From contig NZ_CP043042.1 in the NCBI RefSeq assembly GCF_008122265.1, positions 1,736,001 through 1,800,000 of the forward strand: 64,000 nucleotides of DNA, in the 5' to 3' direction. Position 1 is the first letter of the stretch. The number at the start of each line of letters is the position of its first letter. A program made the position numbers and the translations under genes. Under the pieces are notes generated by a model, which did no database searches, had not been told where the DNA came from, and saw only the letters and a list, made by a program, of their open reading frames with translations. The stretch is from Marinobacter fonticola. Its GTDB lineage: Bacteria; Pseudomonadota; Gammaproteobacteria; Pseudomonadales; Oleiphilaceae. Below, one piece after another: positions 28,907 to 37,796 of the stretch.

Positions 28907-29599
28907 TCAGTCCTGCCGCTGCGACCAAGGGCCCTGGATAATCTCGGCAGTCCGGCTTCGGGGAAGGTCCACCACCGGCGGAATCGATAGCTTGAGATCT
29001 GCAACCGGCCAGCCGCCGCGGCGCTTGAGGATGTCGGTCTGTAGTTTCCAGCCGTCCTCCGGTGCAAGTTTCAGGCGCAGGGCCGCGGGTGAGTGTTCCT
29101 GGGCATGGCTTGTGTCACGAAACAGGATGCATAGGCTGTCGCCGGCTTCGGCGGCCAGTTGGATACGGCGGATTTCGCTGCGCTTTATGCTGTCGAGCCA
29201 AACCATCACCAGGCCGGTGGTGGATGAGCGCAAGCAATTCTCCAGGGTCCAGAGCTGGTCTTCCCGGCTTTGGGTGTGGACCTGAACGATATGGGCGATA
29301 TCCACCTCGGCACGGGCCAGGGCCGGCGCATAGGGAATATGGGGAGCGTCGATCCAGAAAGCGGTCAGGCCCTCCCGGGTGAGCTTGCGCAAGACGGGCA
29401 GGATCAGTTGGAGTTCGCCGATGCCGCAATGGGGAATCAGGCATTCGATCATGGCACCGCGAGGCCAGCCGGCGCCGGGTAGGTATTCGTCCAGCAGATG
29501 GAATCCGGTGGCTGCGGCGTCTGTCCGAGTCTGTCGTTTCTGCTGGCTCGCCTGCCAGACCTGGGCACTATCCAGCAATTTATCGATGATTTCGCTCAT
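28907..29599 (-). CDS. imuA: RecA-like mutagenesis protein ImuA
   Basis: A 230-residue protein at the head of the SOS mutagenesis cassette. It has a RecA/SulA-like core: FHLLDEYLPGAGWPRGAMIE before the degenerate P-loop CLIPHCGIGELQL, which lacks the Lys of a true Walker A motif, as is common in ImuA. The VMVWLDSIKRSEIRRIQLAA stretch corresponds to the Walker B strand. The family takes part in ImuB/DnaE2-dependent mutagenesis. A near-perfect LexA box lies 18 bp upstream of its start, so the whole imuA-imuB-dnaE2 unit should be SOS-induced. Confidence 0.9.
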   Translation of the reverse strand: MSEIIDKLLDSAQVWQASQQKRQTRTDAAATGFHLLDEYLPGAGWPRGAMIECLIPHCGIGELQLILPVLRKLTREGLTAFWIDAPHIPYAPALARAEVDIAHIVQVHTQSREDQLWTLENCLRSSTTGLVMVWLDSIKRSEIRRIQLAAEAGDSLCILFRDTSHAQEHSPAALRLKLAPEDGWKLQTDILKRRGGWPVADLKLSIPPVVDLPRSRTAEIIQGPWSQRQD

Positions 29600-29616
29600 A
29601 CCGCCATTCCGCTCAA

Positions 29617-29636
29617 TACTGTTTATTTATACAGTA
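29617..29636 (-). promoter_or_regulatory. LexA box of imuA-imuB-dnaE2
   Basis: TACTGTTTATTTATACAGTA matches the gammaproteobacterial LexA consensus CTG-N10-CAG with an AT-rich centre and fully symmetric outer TACTGT/ACAGTA arms. It lies 18 bp before the imuA start. Confidence 0.93.
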
Positions 29637-29657
29637 TATTGTCGGATGGCTGCTTTG

Positions 29658-29683
29658 CAATGTCTAGTGCGCGATAGACATTG
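29658..29683. repeat. 9-bp perfect inverted repeat
   Basis: CAATGTCTA at 29658-29666 and TAGACATTG at 29675-29683 form a perfect inverted repeat with an 8-bp spacer, between the LexA box and the iterated repeats upstream of the MITE. It could be an operator or a decayed hairpin; no gene is seen here. Confidence 0.6.
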
Positions 29684-29751
29684 TGACCGGCGAGAGTGTC
29701 CCACTTGAATGCCTTGACCCAATTCAGGTGCAGATGCAGGCTGAGGCAGTG

Positions 29752-29795
29752 TTGAATATTGTCAGTATTGAATATTGTCAAAATTGATAATGTCA
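29752..29795. repeat. Three AT-rich iterated repeats, 16-bp period
   Basis: TTGAATATTGTCA occurs at 29752 and 29768, and a variant TTGATAATGTCA at 29784. Helical-repeat-like spacing suggests a set of protein-binding iterons or slippage products. The block ends just before the target site of the MITE. Confidence 0.7.
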
Positions 29796-29807
29796 GAATT
29801 GGACTAA

Positions 29808-29950
29808 GGAGCCTCTGAAAAAGTTCAGGCTGTGGATGAAGCGCAAGGCGCACGGAACGCAAGATGCGAGACATACCTTTCTGGTAGGCGAGTATCTGAG
29901 TACCGCGCAACGCAGTGATTCGCCACAGAATGGACTTTTTCAGAGGCTCC
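29808..29950. mobile_element. 143-bp MITE with 17-bp perfect terminal inverted repeats
   Basis: The ends GGAGCCTCTGAAAAAGT (29808-29824) and its exact complement ending at 29950 flank a non-coding core. A 4-bp direct repeat CTAA lies on both sides (29804-29807, 29951-29954), matching the YTAR target choice known for part of the IS5 family; family assignment is inferred. It ends 33 bp before the phhB start, inside its likely promoter/leader. A 39-bp derivative sits between gyrA and serC. Confidence 0.85.
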
Positions 29951-29983
29951 CTAACCGGCAATCATCGAAACAAGGAGAGTGTT

Positions 29984-30325
29984 ATGACTGAATTGAAATC
30001 GCAGTCCTGTGAAGCCTGTAAATCCGATGCGCCACAGGTGATCGGCGACGAACTGGCCAGCCTGCAAAAGGAGGTGCCCAAGTGGACGCTGGTCGAGAAA
30101 GGTGGCGAGCAGCAGATCGAGCGCACCTTCAAGTTCAAGAATTTTGCCGAGGCCCTGGGGTTCACTCAGAAAGTAGGGGATCTGGCAGAGTCGGAAGGCC
30201 ATCACCCCGCGCTTCTCACCGAATACGGCAAGACCACCGTCAATTGGTGGACCCACAAGATCGGCGGCCTGCATCGCAACGATTTCATCATGGCCGCTCG
30301 GACGGATGAGCTTTTCGGCGAATAA
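29984..30325 (+). CDS. phhB: Pterin-4a-carbinolamine dehydratase
   Basis: A 113-residue PCD/DCoH enzyme that dehydrates 4a-hydroxytetrahydrobiopterin, classically to recycle the cofactor of phenylalanine hydroxylase. The active-site motif [21 protein letters not shown] (in overlapping parts) has the three His residues of the family, and a Cys pair near the N-terminus ([10 protein letters not shown]) matches Pseudomonas PhhB. The start ATG 29984 has AAGGAGAG upstream. No phhA is adjacent, so it may serve a distant hydroxylase or molybdopterin metabolism. A MITE occupies the sequence directly upstream and could supply or disrupt the promoter. Confidence 0.92.
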   Translation: MTELKSQSCEACKSDAPQVIGDELASLQKEVPKWTLVEKGGEQQIERTFKFKNFAEALGFTQKVGDLAESEGHHPALLTEYGKTTVNWWTHKIGGLHRNDFIMAARTDELFGE

Positions 30326-30484
30326 GCACGGCTATTCCTTCCGGGCGGGCGGCTTACGCCGGCCCGGACAATCCGTTATCATGCACCGTTTTCCTGGTGA
30401 GGGACGCGCGCCAAACCAATTGGCGTATACAGTTCTGAATCCCAATGACAATGGTTTCGGTAAGGCATGGAGTTGTAGTAACGC

Positions 30485-31339
30485 ATGGAACATACGTATC
30501 GTCTGGTGATTTCCTGTCCTGACCGGGTCGGCATCGTGGCTAAGGTGAGTAACTTTTTGACCACCTACAACGGCTGGATTACCGAAGCCAGTCACCACTC
30601 CGACAATCAGGCCGGCTGGTTCTTCATGCGTCATGAAATCAAGGCCAGCTCCATTCCGTTCGGGCTCGACCAGTTCCGCACGGCCTTCGAGCCAATTGCC
30701 CGTGAATTCGATATGACCTGGCATGTAGCGGATTCCGCCGCGCCCAAAAAAGTCGTGCTGATGTGCAGCAAGGAATCCCACTGCATTGCCGACTTGCTGC
30801 ACCGCTGGCACAGCAAAGAGCTCAATGCCGAGATCGCGGCCGTGATTTCCAACCACGACGACCTTCGCCGCATGGTGGAGTGGCACGATATTCCTTATCA
30901 CCACATACCGGTCACCAGGGAGAACAAAGCGGAAGCCTTCGCCGAGATCGGTGAGTTGTTCGAGGGTTATAATGCCGATGTGATCGTGCTGGCGCGTTAC
31001 ATGCAAATCCTGCCGCCGGAGTTGTGCGAACGGTACGCGGGCAAGGTGATCAACATACACCACAGCTTCTTGCCATCCTTCGCCGGAGCACGGCCATACC
31101 ACCAAGCGTACAGCCGTGGCGTGAAGCTGATCGGGGCGACCTGCCATTACGTCACCCAGGACCTGGACGAGGGTCCGATCATCGAGCAGGATGTCATTCG
31201 CGTGAACCACAGCGACACCATCGAAGACATGGTGCGTCTGGGTAAGGATGTAGAGAAAAACGTACTGGCCCGGGGGCTGCGCGCCCATGTCGAAGACCGG
31301 GTTATTACCCACGAAAACAAGACCGTGGTCTTCAACTGA
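30485..31339 (+). CDS. purU: Formyltetrahydrofolate deformylase
   Basis: A 284-residue enzyme that hydrolyses 10-formyltetrahydrofolate to formate and tetrahydrofolate, balancing one-carbon pools and supplying formate to PurT. An N-terminal ACT domain (YRLVISCPDRVGIVAKVSNF, residues 4-23) is followed by a formyltransferase-fold domain with IHHSFLPSFAGARPYHQAY and the catalytic Asp region DEGPIIEQDVIRV near residue 233. Length and architecture are typical. It stands alone with its own leader; gyrA follows after a 325-bp spacer. Confidence 0.94.
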   Translation: MEHTYRLVISCPDRVGIVAKVSNFLTTYNGWITEASHHSDNQAGWFFMRHEIKASSIPFGLDQFRTAFEPIAREFDMTWHVADSAAPKKVVLMCSKESHCIADLLHRWHSKELNAEIAAVISNHDDLRRMVEWHDIPYHHIPVTRENKAEAFAEIGELFEGYNADVIVLARYMQILPPELCERYAGKVINIHHSFLPSFAGARPYHQAYSRGVKLIGATCHYVTQDLDEGPIIEQDVIRVNHSDTIEDMVRLGKDVEKNVLARGLRAHVEDRVITHENKTVVFN

Positions 31340-31664
31340 TCGCTCCCTGTTCAGCCTGAAGGTATCTCTTTGCTTTTCTGGGGCTTTTCAGCCCCTGCCG
31401 CTTTTCCCGCCCAACTTCGCTCAAGCGTTATTTGCCTGTCACTCTGAAGGCCTGAGTGTGGTATGATTGCCCGCTTATAAATGCCCTTCGGATCAGGAGT
31501 TGTTCAGAGACTCCTAAGCCAGCATCGTCCGGTCAGGTACAGGCTCGGGGACGTTCGGCGCAAGACTTCCCAAGGGTAAATTCCGCGTCCCATAACGCGG
31601 GAATCGTCATGTCGCGATTCCATAAAAACGACGACTTCCAGCAAACGCAAAGGAACCTTTCTCG
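31340..31664 (+). other. purU-gyrA intergenic region
   Basis: A 325-bp spacer. A GGGGC/GCCCC hairpin at about 31379-31395 may end purU. TATGAT at 31462-31467 and TTATAA at 31475-31480 are -10-like. At 31496-31514 GGAGT and TTCAGAGACTCC resemble the inner and outer ends of the MITE found at 29808, possibly a decayed copy. No gene is seen. Confidence 0.5.
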
Positions 31665-34271
31665 ATGGGTGAATTAGCCAAAGAGATCCTGCCCGTAAAT
31701 ATTGAAGATGAGCTGAAACAGTCCTACCTCGATTACGCCATGAGCGTTATCGTCGGTCGTGCTCTGCCCGATGTCCGGGATGGACTCAAGCCTGTTCACC
31801 GCCGTGTTCTGTTCGCCATGTCCGAGTTGGGCAACGACTGGAACAAGACCTACAAGAAATCCGCCCGTGTGGTGGGCGACGTCATCGGTAAATATCACCC
31901 CCATGGCGACTCTGCGGTCTACGACACCATCGTGCGTATGGCCCAGCCGTTTTCTTTGCGTTATCCGCTGGTCGACGGCCAGGGTAACTTCGGTTCCATC
32001 GACGGCGACAATGCCGCGGCCATGCGTTACACCGAAATTCGCATGAAGAAGATTGCCCATTCGCTGCTGGCGGATCTGGACAAGGAAACCGTCGATTTCG
32101 TGCCCAACTACGACGGCACCGAGGAAATTCCCGATGTCCTGCCAACCCGTGTGCCGAACCTGCTGGTCAACGGCTCATCCGGTATCGCGGTGGGGATGGC
32201 GACCAACATCCCGCCCCACAACCTGACGGAAATCGTTAATGGCTGCCTGGCGCTGATTGATAATCAGGACATCACCATCGACGAATTGATGGAGTATATT
32301 CCGGGGCCCGATTTTCCCACCGACGGTATTATCAATGGCCGAGCCGGTATCATCGAAGCCTACCGGACTGGCCGTGGCCGTATCTATATCCGCTCCCGTC
32401 ACGAGATCGAGCAGGACAAAAAGACCGGCCGTGAAGCGATCATCATTACCGAGCTGCCGTACCAGCTGAACAAGGCGCGTCTGATCGAGAAGATCGCCGA
32501 GCTGGTCAAGGAGAAGCGGCTGGAAGGCATTACCGAGCTGCGTGACGAGTCCAACAAGGAGGGTATCCGCGTGGTGATCGAGCTGCGCCGCGGGGAGAAC
32601 GCCGAGGTTATCGTCAACAACCTGTTCGCCCACACCCAGTTGGAAACCGTCTTCGGTATCAATATGGTCGCCCTGATCAACGGCGAGCCGAAGATTCTCA
32701 ACCTGAAAGAAATTCTCGATGCGTTCGTCCGTCACCGTCGCGAAGTGGTGACTCGCCGGACCCTCTACGAACTGCGCAAGGCCCGCGAGCGTGGCCATAT
32801 CCTGGAAGGCCTCACGGTCGCCTTGGCCAACATCGATGAAGTGATCGAGCTGATCAAGCAGTCGCCCAGCGCTTCAGAAGCCAAGGAAAAGCTGATCGAC
32901 AAGGGCTGGGAGCCGGGCCAGGTTTCCGACATGCTGGAGCGCGCCGGTCAAGATGCCTGCCGTCCGGACGATTTGCCGGAAATCTATGGCATGCGCGACG
33001 GGCTTTATCACCTGTCACCGGAACAGGCTCAGGCTATCCTGGACTTGCGCCTGCACCGCCTCACCGGTCTGGAAACCGAGAAGCTGCAGAACGAGTACAA
33101 GGAAATCATCGACAAGATTGCCGAGTTGCTGCACATCCTCAGCGAGCCGGCACGGTTGATGGAAGTGATCCGCGAAGAACTGGAAGCGGTCGTCTCCGAA
33201 TTTGGCGACACTCGCCGTACCGAAATCATCAGTTCCCGTCGCGATCTGACCATCGCCGACCTGATCGACGAAGAAGACCTTGTGGTGACCATTTCCCACA
33301 ACGGTTACGCCAAGACCCAGCCGGTCGAGACCTATCAGGCTCAGCGCCGGGGTGGCCGTGGCCGCTCCTCGACCACGATGAAGGAAGAGGATTTCATCGA
33401 GAAACTGCTGGTCGCCAACTCCCACGACACCATTCTGTGTTTTACCAATAAAGGAAAGGTGTACTGGCTACGGGTGTTCGAGATTCCCCAGGCCAGCCGT
33501 GCGGCCCGTGGTCGTCCGATGGTGAACATCCTGCCGCTGGACGAGGATGAGCGCGTGACCACCTTCCTGCCGGTACGCGATTATCCGGAAGATCACTACG
33601 TGCTGATGGCGACCTCCGCCGGTGTCGTCAAGAAGACGCCGCTGCCTAACTTCTCCCGTCCGCGTACCAGCGGCTTGATTGCCCTGTCCCTGGATGAAGG
33701 CGACACCCTGATCGGTGCGGCGATCACCGCCGGCGAATCCGAAGTCATGCTGTTCTCGTCTGCGGGCAAGGCGGTTCGCTTCAAGGAAGGGCAGGTGCGT
33801 GCCATGGGCCGGACGGCGCGTGGTGTGCGCGGTATCCGCATGCCGGAAGGTCATCGTGTGGTCTCCCTGATTATTCCGGAAGAAAGCGGCATGATCCTGA
33901 CCGCCAGTGAGAACGGCTACGGCAAGCGTACCCAGCTCGACGAGTTCCCGTCTTATAGCCGGGGTAGCCAGGGCGTTATCGCCATGCAGTGTTCCGACCG
34001 TAACGGTAATCTGGTTTCGGCCACTCAGGTGTTTGAAAGCGACGAAATGATGCTGATCTCTGACAAGGGCACATTAGTGCGTTCAAGCACCGGGGAAGTC
34101 TCCCTGCTGAGCCGGAATACCCAGGGTGTACGGCTAATCCGTCTAACCCAGGAAGACGAGCGCCTGGTCGCTGTCCAGCGGATTGCCGACAGTGGGCTGG
34201 ACGAAGACGGCGAGGAAGGTGAGACGGTCGACGGCGACGATGCGCCGGCGCAAGAGGGCGATGCGGACTGA
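31665..34271 (+). CDS. gyrA: DNA gyrase subunit A
   Basis: An 868-residue type II topoisomerase subunit that cuts and rejoins DNA for negative supercoiling. The catalytic Tyr is residue 122 (AAMRYTEIR). The quinolone-resistance region [17 protein letters not shown] has wild-type Ser83 and Asp87. The C-terminal DNA-wrapping beta-pinwheel starts after the GyrA-box QRRGGRG near residue 560. An acidic tail ([20 protein letters not shown]) closes it. The ATG has AAAGGAA upstream. The order gyrA-serC-pheA-hisC is conserved in Pseudomonas relatives. Confidence 0.98.
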   Translation: MGELAKEILPVNIEDELKQSYLDYAMSVIVGRALPDVRDGLKPVHRRVLFAMSELGNDWNKTYKKSARVVGDVIGKYHPHGDSAVYDTIVRMAQPFSLRYPLVDGQGNFGSIDGDNAAAMRYTEIRMKKIAHSLLADLDKETVDFVPNYDGTEEIPDVLPTRVPNLLVNGSSGIAVGMATNIPPHNLTEIVNGCLALIDNQDITIDELMEYIPGPDFPTDGIINGRAGIIEAYRTGRGRIYIRSRHEIEQDKKTGREAIIITELPYQLNKARLIEKIAELVKEKRLEGITELRDESNKEGIRVVIELRRGENAEVIVNNLFAHTQLETVFGINMVALINGEPKILNLKEILDAFVRHRREVVTRRTLYELRKARERGHILEGLTVALANIDEVIELIKQSPSASEAKEKLIDKGWEPGQVSDMLERAGQDACRPDDLPEIYGMRDGLYHLSPEQAQAILDLRLHRLTGLETEKLQNEYKEIIDKIAELLHILSEPARLMEVIREELEAVVSEFGDTRRTEIISSRRDLTIADLIDEEDLVVTISHNGYAKTQPVETYQAQRRGGRGRSSTTMKEEDFIEKLLVANSHDTILCFTNKGKVYWLRVFEIPQASRAARGRPMVNILPLDEDERVTTFLPVRDYPEDHYVLMATSAGVVKKTPLPNFSRPRTSGLIALSLDEGDTLIGAAITAGESEVMLFSSAGKAVRFKEGQVRAMGRTARGVRGIRMPEGHRVVSLIIPEESGMILTASENGYGKRTQLDEFPSYSRGSQGVIAMQCSDRNGNLVSATQVFESDEMMLISDKGTLVRSSTGEVSLLSRNTQGVRLIRLTQEDERLVAVQRIADSGLDEDGEEGETVDGDDAPAQEGDAD

Positions 34272-34293
34272 ATCGGTCCGCACACCGATCTAA

Positions 34294-34332
34294 GGAGCCT
34301 CTGATTCTTCATTGGACTTATTCAGAGGCTCC
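34294..34332. repeat. 39-bp MITE derivative between gyrA and serC
   Basis: GGAGCCTCTGA at 34294-34304 is inverted perfectly at 34322-34332. The right 22 bases match the right end of the 143-bp MITE with one mismatch (TGGACTT then TTCAGAGGCTCC). The left flank is CTAA and the right flank CTGA, a near-intact target duplication. It forms a stable hairpin 22 bp after the gyrA stop and may act as a terminator or mRNA stabiliser. Confidence 0.8.
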
Positions 34333-34362
34333 CTGAAGCTTTAACGGAGAGAAAAGGCGGTA

Positions 34363-35445
34363 ATGACCAGAGCATATAACTTCTGTGCAGGCCCGGCGAC
34401 CTTGCCGGCAGAGGTGCTCCAGCAAGCCCGTGAGGAAATGCTGGACTGGAGAGGCACGGGCATGTCGGTGATGGAAATGAGTCACCGCAGCGACGCATTC
34501 GTCGCCATCGCCCAGACCGCCGAACAGGACCTTCGGGAACTGGCGGGTATCTCCGATGACTATGCGGTCTTGTTCATGCAGGGCGGCGCCAGCAGCCAGT
34601 TCGCCACGGTGCCGCTCAATCTGATGCGCGGCAAGTCGTCGGCGGACTATGTCAACACCGGTATCTGGTCGAAGAAGGCGATTGCCGAAGCCAAGCGCTT
34701 TGCTGACGTGAACGTGGCGGCCTCCAGCGAAGCGCAGGGGTTTACCACGGTTCCCGACCCATCCAGCTGGACGACCAATCCGGACGCCGCCTACCTGCAT
34801 TACACGCCGAACGAAACCATCGGCGGCCTGGAGTACGATTTCATTCCGGATTCCGGCGATGTGCCGTTAGTGGCGGATATGTCCTCCACGCTGCTATCGC
34901 GCCCGCTGGATATCTCCAGGTTTGGCCTGATCTACGCTGGTGCCCAGAAGAACATTGGACCCTCTGGTCTGGTCGTGGTGATTATCCGCAAGGACCTACT
35001 GGGCCACGCTCAATCCAGTACGCCGACCATGCTGGACTACAAGGTGATCGCTGATAACGACTCCATGTATAACACGCCGGCGACCTATTCCTGGTACCTG
35101 GCTGGACTGGTCTTTAAGTGGCTCAAAGCCCAGGGTGGCGTTACCGGCATGGGCGAGATCAACAAGCGTAAGGCCGACAAACTATACGGCTATATCGACA
35201 GCAGCGATTTTTACGCTAACCCCATCGAGCCGCGCTTCCGGTCCTGGATGAACGTGCCATTCACCCTGGCAGAGGACAGTCTCAACAACGATTTCCTCAA
35301 GGGCGCCGAGGAACGGCTGCTGTTGAATCTCAAAGGTCATCGAACCGTCGGAGGCATGCGCGCCTCTATTTATAACGCCATGCCGGAATCGGGTGTCGAT
35401 GCCCTGATCGACTACATGAAAATGTTCGAGAAGGAGCGGGGCTGA
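34363..35445 (+). CDS. serC: Phosphoserine aminotransferase
   Basis: A 360-residue PLP enzyme that converts 3-phosphohydroxypyruvate to phosphoserine, for serine and also pyridoxal phosphate biosynthesis. The N-terminus NFCAGPATLPAEVLQQA and the PLP-lysine motif YAGAQKNIGPSGLVVV near residue 195 are diagnostic, and the C-terminal GGMRASIYNAMPESGV binds the phosphate. It overlaps pheA at the stop (TGATG), so serC-pheA are translationally coupled, the common arrangement in pseudomonads. Confidence 0.97.
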   Translation: MTRAYNFCAGPATLPAEVLQQAREEMLDWRGTGMSVMEMSHRSDAFVAIAQTAEQDLRELAGISDDYAVLFMQGGASSQFATVPLNLMRGKSSADYVNTGIWSKKAIAEAKRFADVNVAASSEAQGFTTVPDPSSWTTNPDAAYLHYTPNETIGGLEYDFIPDSGDVPLVADMSSTLLSRPLDISRFGLIYAGAQKNIGPSGLVVVIIRKDLLGHAQSSTPTMLDYKVIADNDSMYNTPATYSWYLAGLVFKWLKAQGGVTGMGEINKRKADKLYGYIDSSDFYANPIEPRFRSWMNVPFTLAEDSLNNDFLKGAEERLLLNLKGHRTVGGMRASIYNAMPESGVDALIDYMKMFEKERG

Positions 35446-36545
35446 TGATGAGTGACGAACAGGCCCGCCTGGCGGAGCTGCGCGACCGCATCGACAGTCT
35501 CGACAGGCAGATCATGGATTTGATCAGCGCCCGGGCCCAATGCGCCCAGGAAGTGGCGCACGTCAAGATGGCCTCACGTCCGGGAGAGGATGTGTTTTTC
35601 TATCGGCCGGAACGAGAGGCTCAGGTTCTGCGTCGCATCAAAGCCGACAATCCGGGCCCGCTGTCCGATGAGGAAATGGCGTGGTTGTTCCGGGAAATCA
35701 TGTCTGCCTGTCTGGCGCTGGAAAAGCCCATGCATATTGCTTTCCTGGGCCCTGAAGGAACCTTCACCCAGGCAGCGGCGCTCAAGCATTTCGGGCATTC
35801 CGTGGTTAGCGTACCTTTGCCGGCGATCGACGATGTCTTCCGCGAGGTTGAATCGGGCGCTGCGCATTACGGCGTGGTGCCGGTCGAAAATTCGACCGAG
35901 GGAATGATTAACCACACCCTCGATATGTTTATCTCCTCGCATTTGAAGATCTGTGGCGAGGTCCAGCTACGCATACATCACCATCTTTTAATCGCCGACG
36001 GCACCGACCCGAAGGCCATTAAGCGAATTTATTCCCATCAGCAGTCCTTCGCCCAGTGCCGCAAATGGCTGGATACCCACTGGCACGAGGTCGAGCGCGT
36101 CGCCGTCAGCAGTAATGCCGAAGCTGCCAGGCGAGCCGCCAACGAGCCCGGTGCGGCTGCGATTGCCGGTGACATGGCCGCGGAGCTCTACGGATTGCAA
36201 AAACTGGCCGGCACCATTGAAGATCGGCCGGACAATACCACGCGTTTTCTGATTATTGGGCGTGAAGAAGTGGGGCCAAGCGGACACGACAAGTCGTCCA
36301 TCCTGGTGTCCATGCGCAACAAGCCCGGGGCATTGTACGAACTTCTCGAACCTTTCCACCGCCACGGCCTGAGCCTGACCCGTCTCGAGACCCGGCCGTC
36401 TCCGAGCGGTACCTGGGCTTATGTGTTCTATATCGACTTCGAGGCTCACGTTGACGATCCTCAGGTGCAGGCGGTATTGCAGGAAATCGATGCTGAAGCC
36501 GTTGAACTTAAGCGCCTGGGCTCTTATCCCATCGGCGTGCTTTGA
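35445..36545 (+). CDS. pheA: Bifunctional chorismate mutase/prephenate dehydratase
   Basis: A 366-residue P-protein of phenylalanine synthesis. Residues 1-90 form an AroQ-type chorismate mutase (LRDRIDSLDRQIMDLISARA). Residues about 100-275 form the prephenate dehydratase, starting FLGPEGTFTQAAALKHFG and including ENSTEGMI and the catalytic TTRFLIIG. An ACT domain (KSSILVSMRNKPGALYELL) gives phenylalanine feedback control. Two adjacent ATGs (35445, 35448) can start it; the first overlaps the serC stop codon. hisC follows after 132 bp. Confidence 0.97.
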   Translation: MMSDEQARLAELRDRIDSLDRQIMDLISARAQCAQEVAHVKMASRPGEDVFFYRPEREAQVLRRIKADNPGPLSDEEMAWLFREIMSACLALEKPMHIAFLGPEGTFTQAAALKHFGHSVVSVPLPAIDDVFREVESGAAHYGVVPVENSTEGMINHTLDMFISSHLKICGEVQLRIHHHLLIADGTDPKAIKRIYSHQQSFAQCRKWLDTHWHEVERVAVSSNAEAARRAANEPGAAAIAGDMAAELYGLQKLAGTIEDRPDNTTRFLIIGREEVGPSGHDKSSILVSMRNKPGALYELLEPFHRHGLSLTRLETRPSPSGTWAYVFYIDFEAHVDDPQVQAVLQEIDAEAVELKRLGSYPIGVL

Positions 36546-36677
36546 AATGTAGATCGGAGCGGTAGCGCAGACAGCTAGGGTTGATAGATAAGGCTGATAG
36601 GTAAGACGGATAGATAGAACAGATATTTGGAGCGCGAGGTTTAATCTGGCGCGGACTGGATTCTGGCAGGAGATAAC

Positions 36678-37796
36678 ATGTCGATCGATTTCAAGTCCCG
36701 GGCGGTTGCCGGGGTGCGCGGCCTTCAGCCATACCAGCCGGGCAAGCCCATCGATGAAGTGGCCCGGGAAATGGGCCTCGATCCCAATCAGATCATCAAG
36801 CTAGCCAGTAACGAGAATCCGCTCGGCCCCAGTTCCATGGCCCTAGACGCGGCACGCCAAGCGCTGGACGAAATGTGCCTGTATCCGGACGGCAACGGCT
36901 TCAACCTGAAGCAGAAGCTGGCGGCGCGGCTCTCGGTTACGCCCGCCCATCTGACGCTGGGGAATGGTTCGAACGATGTGCTGGAGTTGGTGATCCGTGG
37001 CTTTGCCTGTGCCGGTGATGAAGTCGTCTTTTCCCAGTACGCTTTTGCTGTCTATCCCATCTCAACCCTGGCCGCTGGCGCCGTCGGTATCGCCGTAGCG
37101 GCTAAGGGTTGGGGGCATGATCTCGATGCCATGGCCGAGGCCATCAACGACCGTACACGCATTGTTTTTGTCGCCAACCCCAACAATCCGACGGGCACCG
37201 CTGTGGGACGCGCCGCGATCGAAAGCTTCCTCCGAAAAGTGCCGGAGCACGTGATCGTTGTACTGGATGAAGCCTACTGCGAGTATTTCGAAGGCGATGA
37301 ATTTCCCGATGGTGTCGATTTGTTGTCGGACTACCCCAATCTGGTCGTTACCCGAACCTTCTCCAAGGCTTGGGGGTTGGCGGCTCTAAGAGTGGGCTAT
37401 GCGGTTTCCTCCACCGATATCGCCGATGTTTTGAACCGGGTTCGCCAACCGTTTAATGTCGATACCATTGCCCTGGCAGCCGCTACTGCGGTGCTCGATG
37501 ACGACGACTACCTGCAGCGGTCTCGCGAAGTGAATCGCAAGGGGCTGAAGCAGCTGGCTGCCGGATTCGAGGCGTTGGGTCTCGAGTACATCCCATCCAG
37601 CGGTAATTTTATCGCCGTAGATGTGGGTGAGAACGCAGGCCAAGTCTTCCAGGGGCTGCTTCGGCGCGGGGTGATCGTTCGGCCGATTGAAGCTTACGGC
37701 ATGCCGCGACACTTGCGAGTTTCTGTCGGCCTGGAAGCCGAGAATGCCCGCTGCCTTGAAGCCCTCAGTGAGGTGCTGGAGTCCATGAATGGCTAA
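36678..37796 (+). CDS. hisC: Histidinol-phosphate aminotransferase (HisC2-type)
   Basis: A 372-residue class I/II aminotransferase. The PLP-lysine motif TRTFSKAWGLAALRVGY is near residue 225, and KLASNENPLGPS marks the substrate loop of HisC. Its place between pheA and tyrA-aroA, and the 8-bp overlap with the latter, point to use as an aromatic amino acid aminotransferase as well as, or instead of, in histidine synthesis; pseudomonads have the same hisC2 position. No other his genes are nearby. The ribosome site is AGGAG 6 nt before the ATG. Confidence 0.93.
   Translation: MSIDFKSRAVAGVRGLQPYQPGKPIDEVAREMGLDPNQIIKLASNENPLGPSSMALDAARQALDEMCLYPDGNGFNLKQKLAARLSVTPAHLTLGNGSNDVLELVIRGFACAGDEVVFSQYAFAVYPISTLAAGAVGIAVAAKGWGHDLDAMAEAINDRTRIVFVANPNNPTGTAVGRAAIESFLRKVPEHVIVVLDEAYCEYFEGDEFPDGVDLLSDYPNLVVTRTFSKAWGLAALRVGYAVSSTDIADVLNRVRQPFNVDTIALAAATAVLDDDDYLQRSREVNRKGLKQLAAGFEALGLEYIPSSGNFIAVDVGENAGQVFQGLLRRGVIVRPIEAYGMPRHLRVSVGLEAENARCLEALSEVLESMNG

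Noticed and set aside
29623..29961. A 112-codon minus-strand frame upstream of phhB
   Set aside because: It runs through the LexA box, the iterated repeats and the whole MITE, and has no ribosome site or family similarity.
36570..36640. GATAG-rich stretch before hisC as an operator array
   Set aside because: The repeats are short and irregular, no more than low-complexity sequence.
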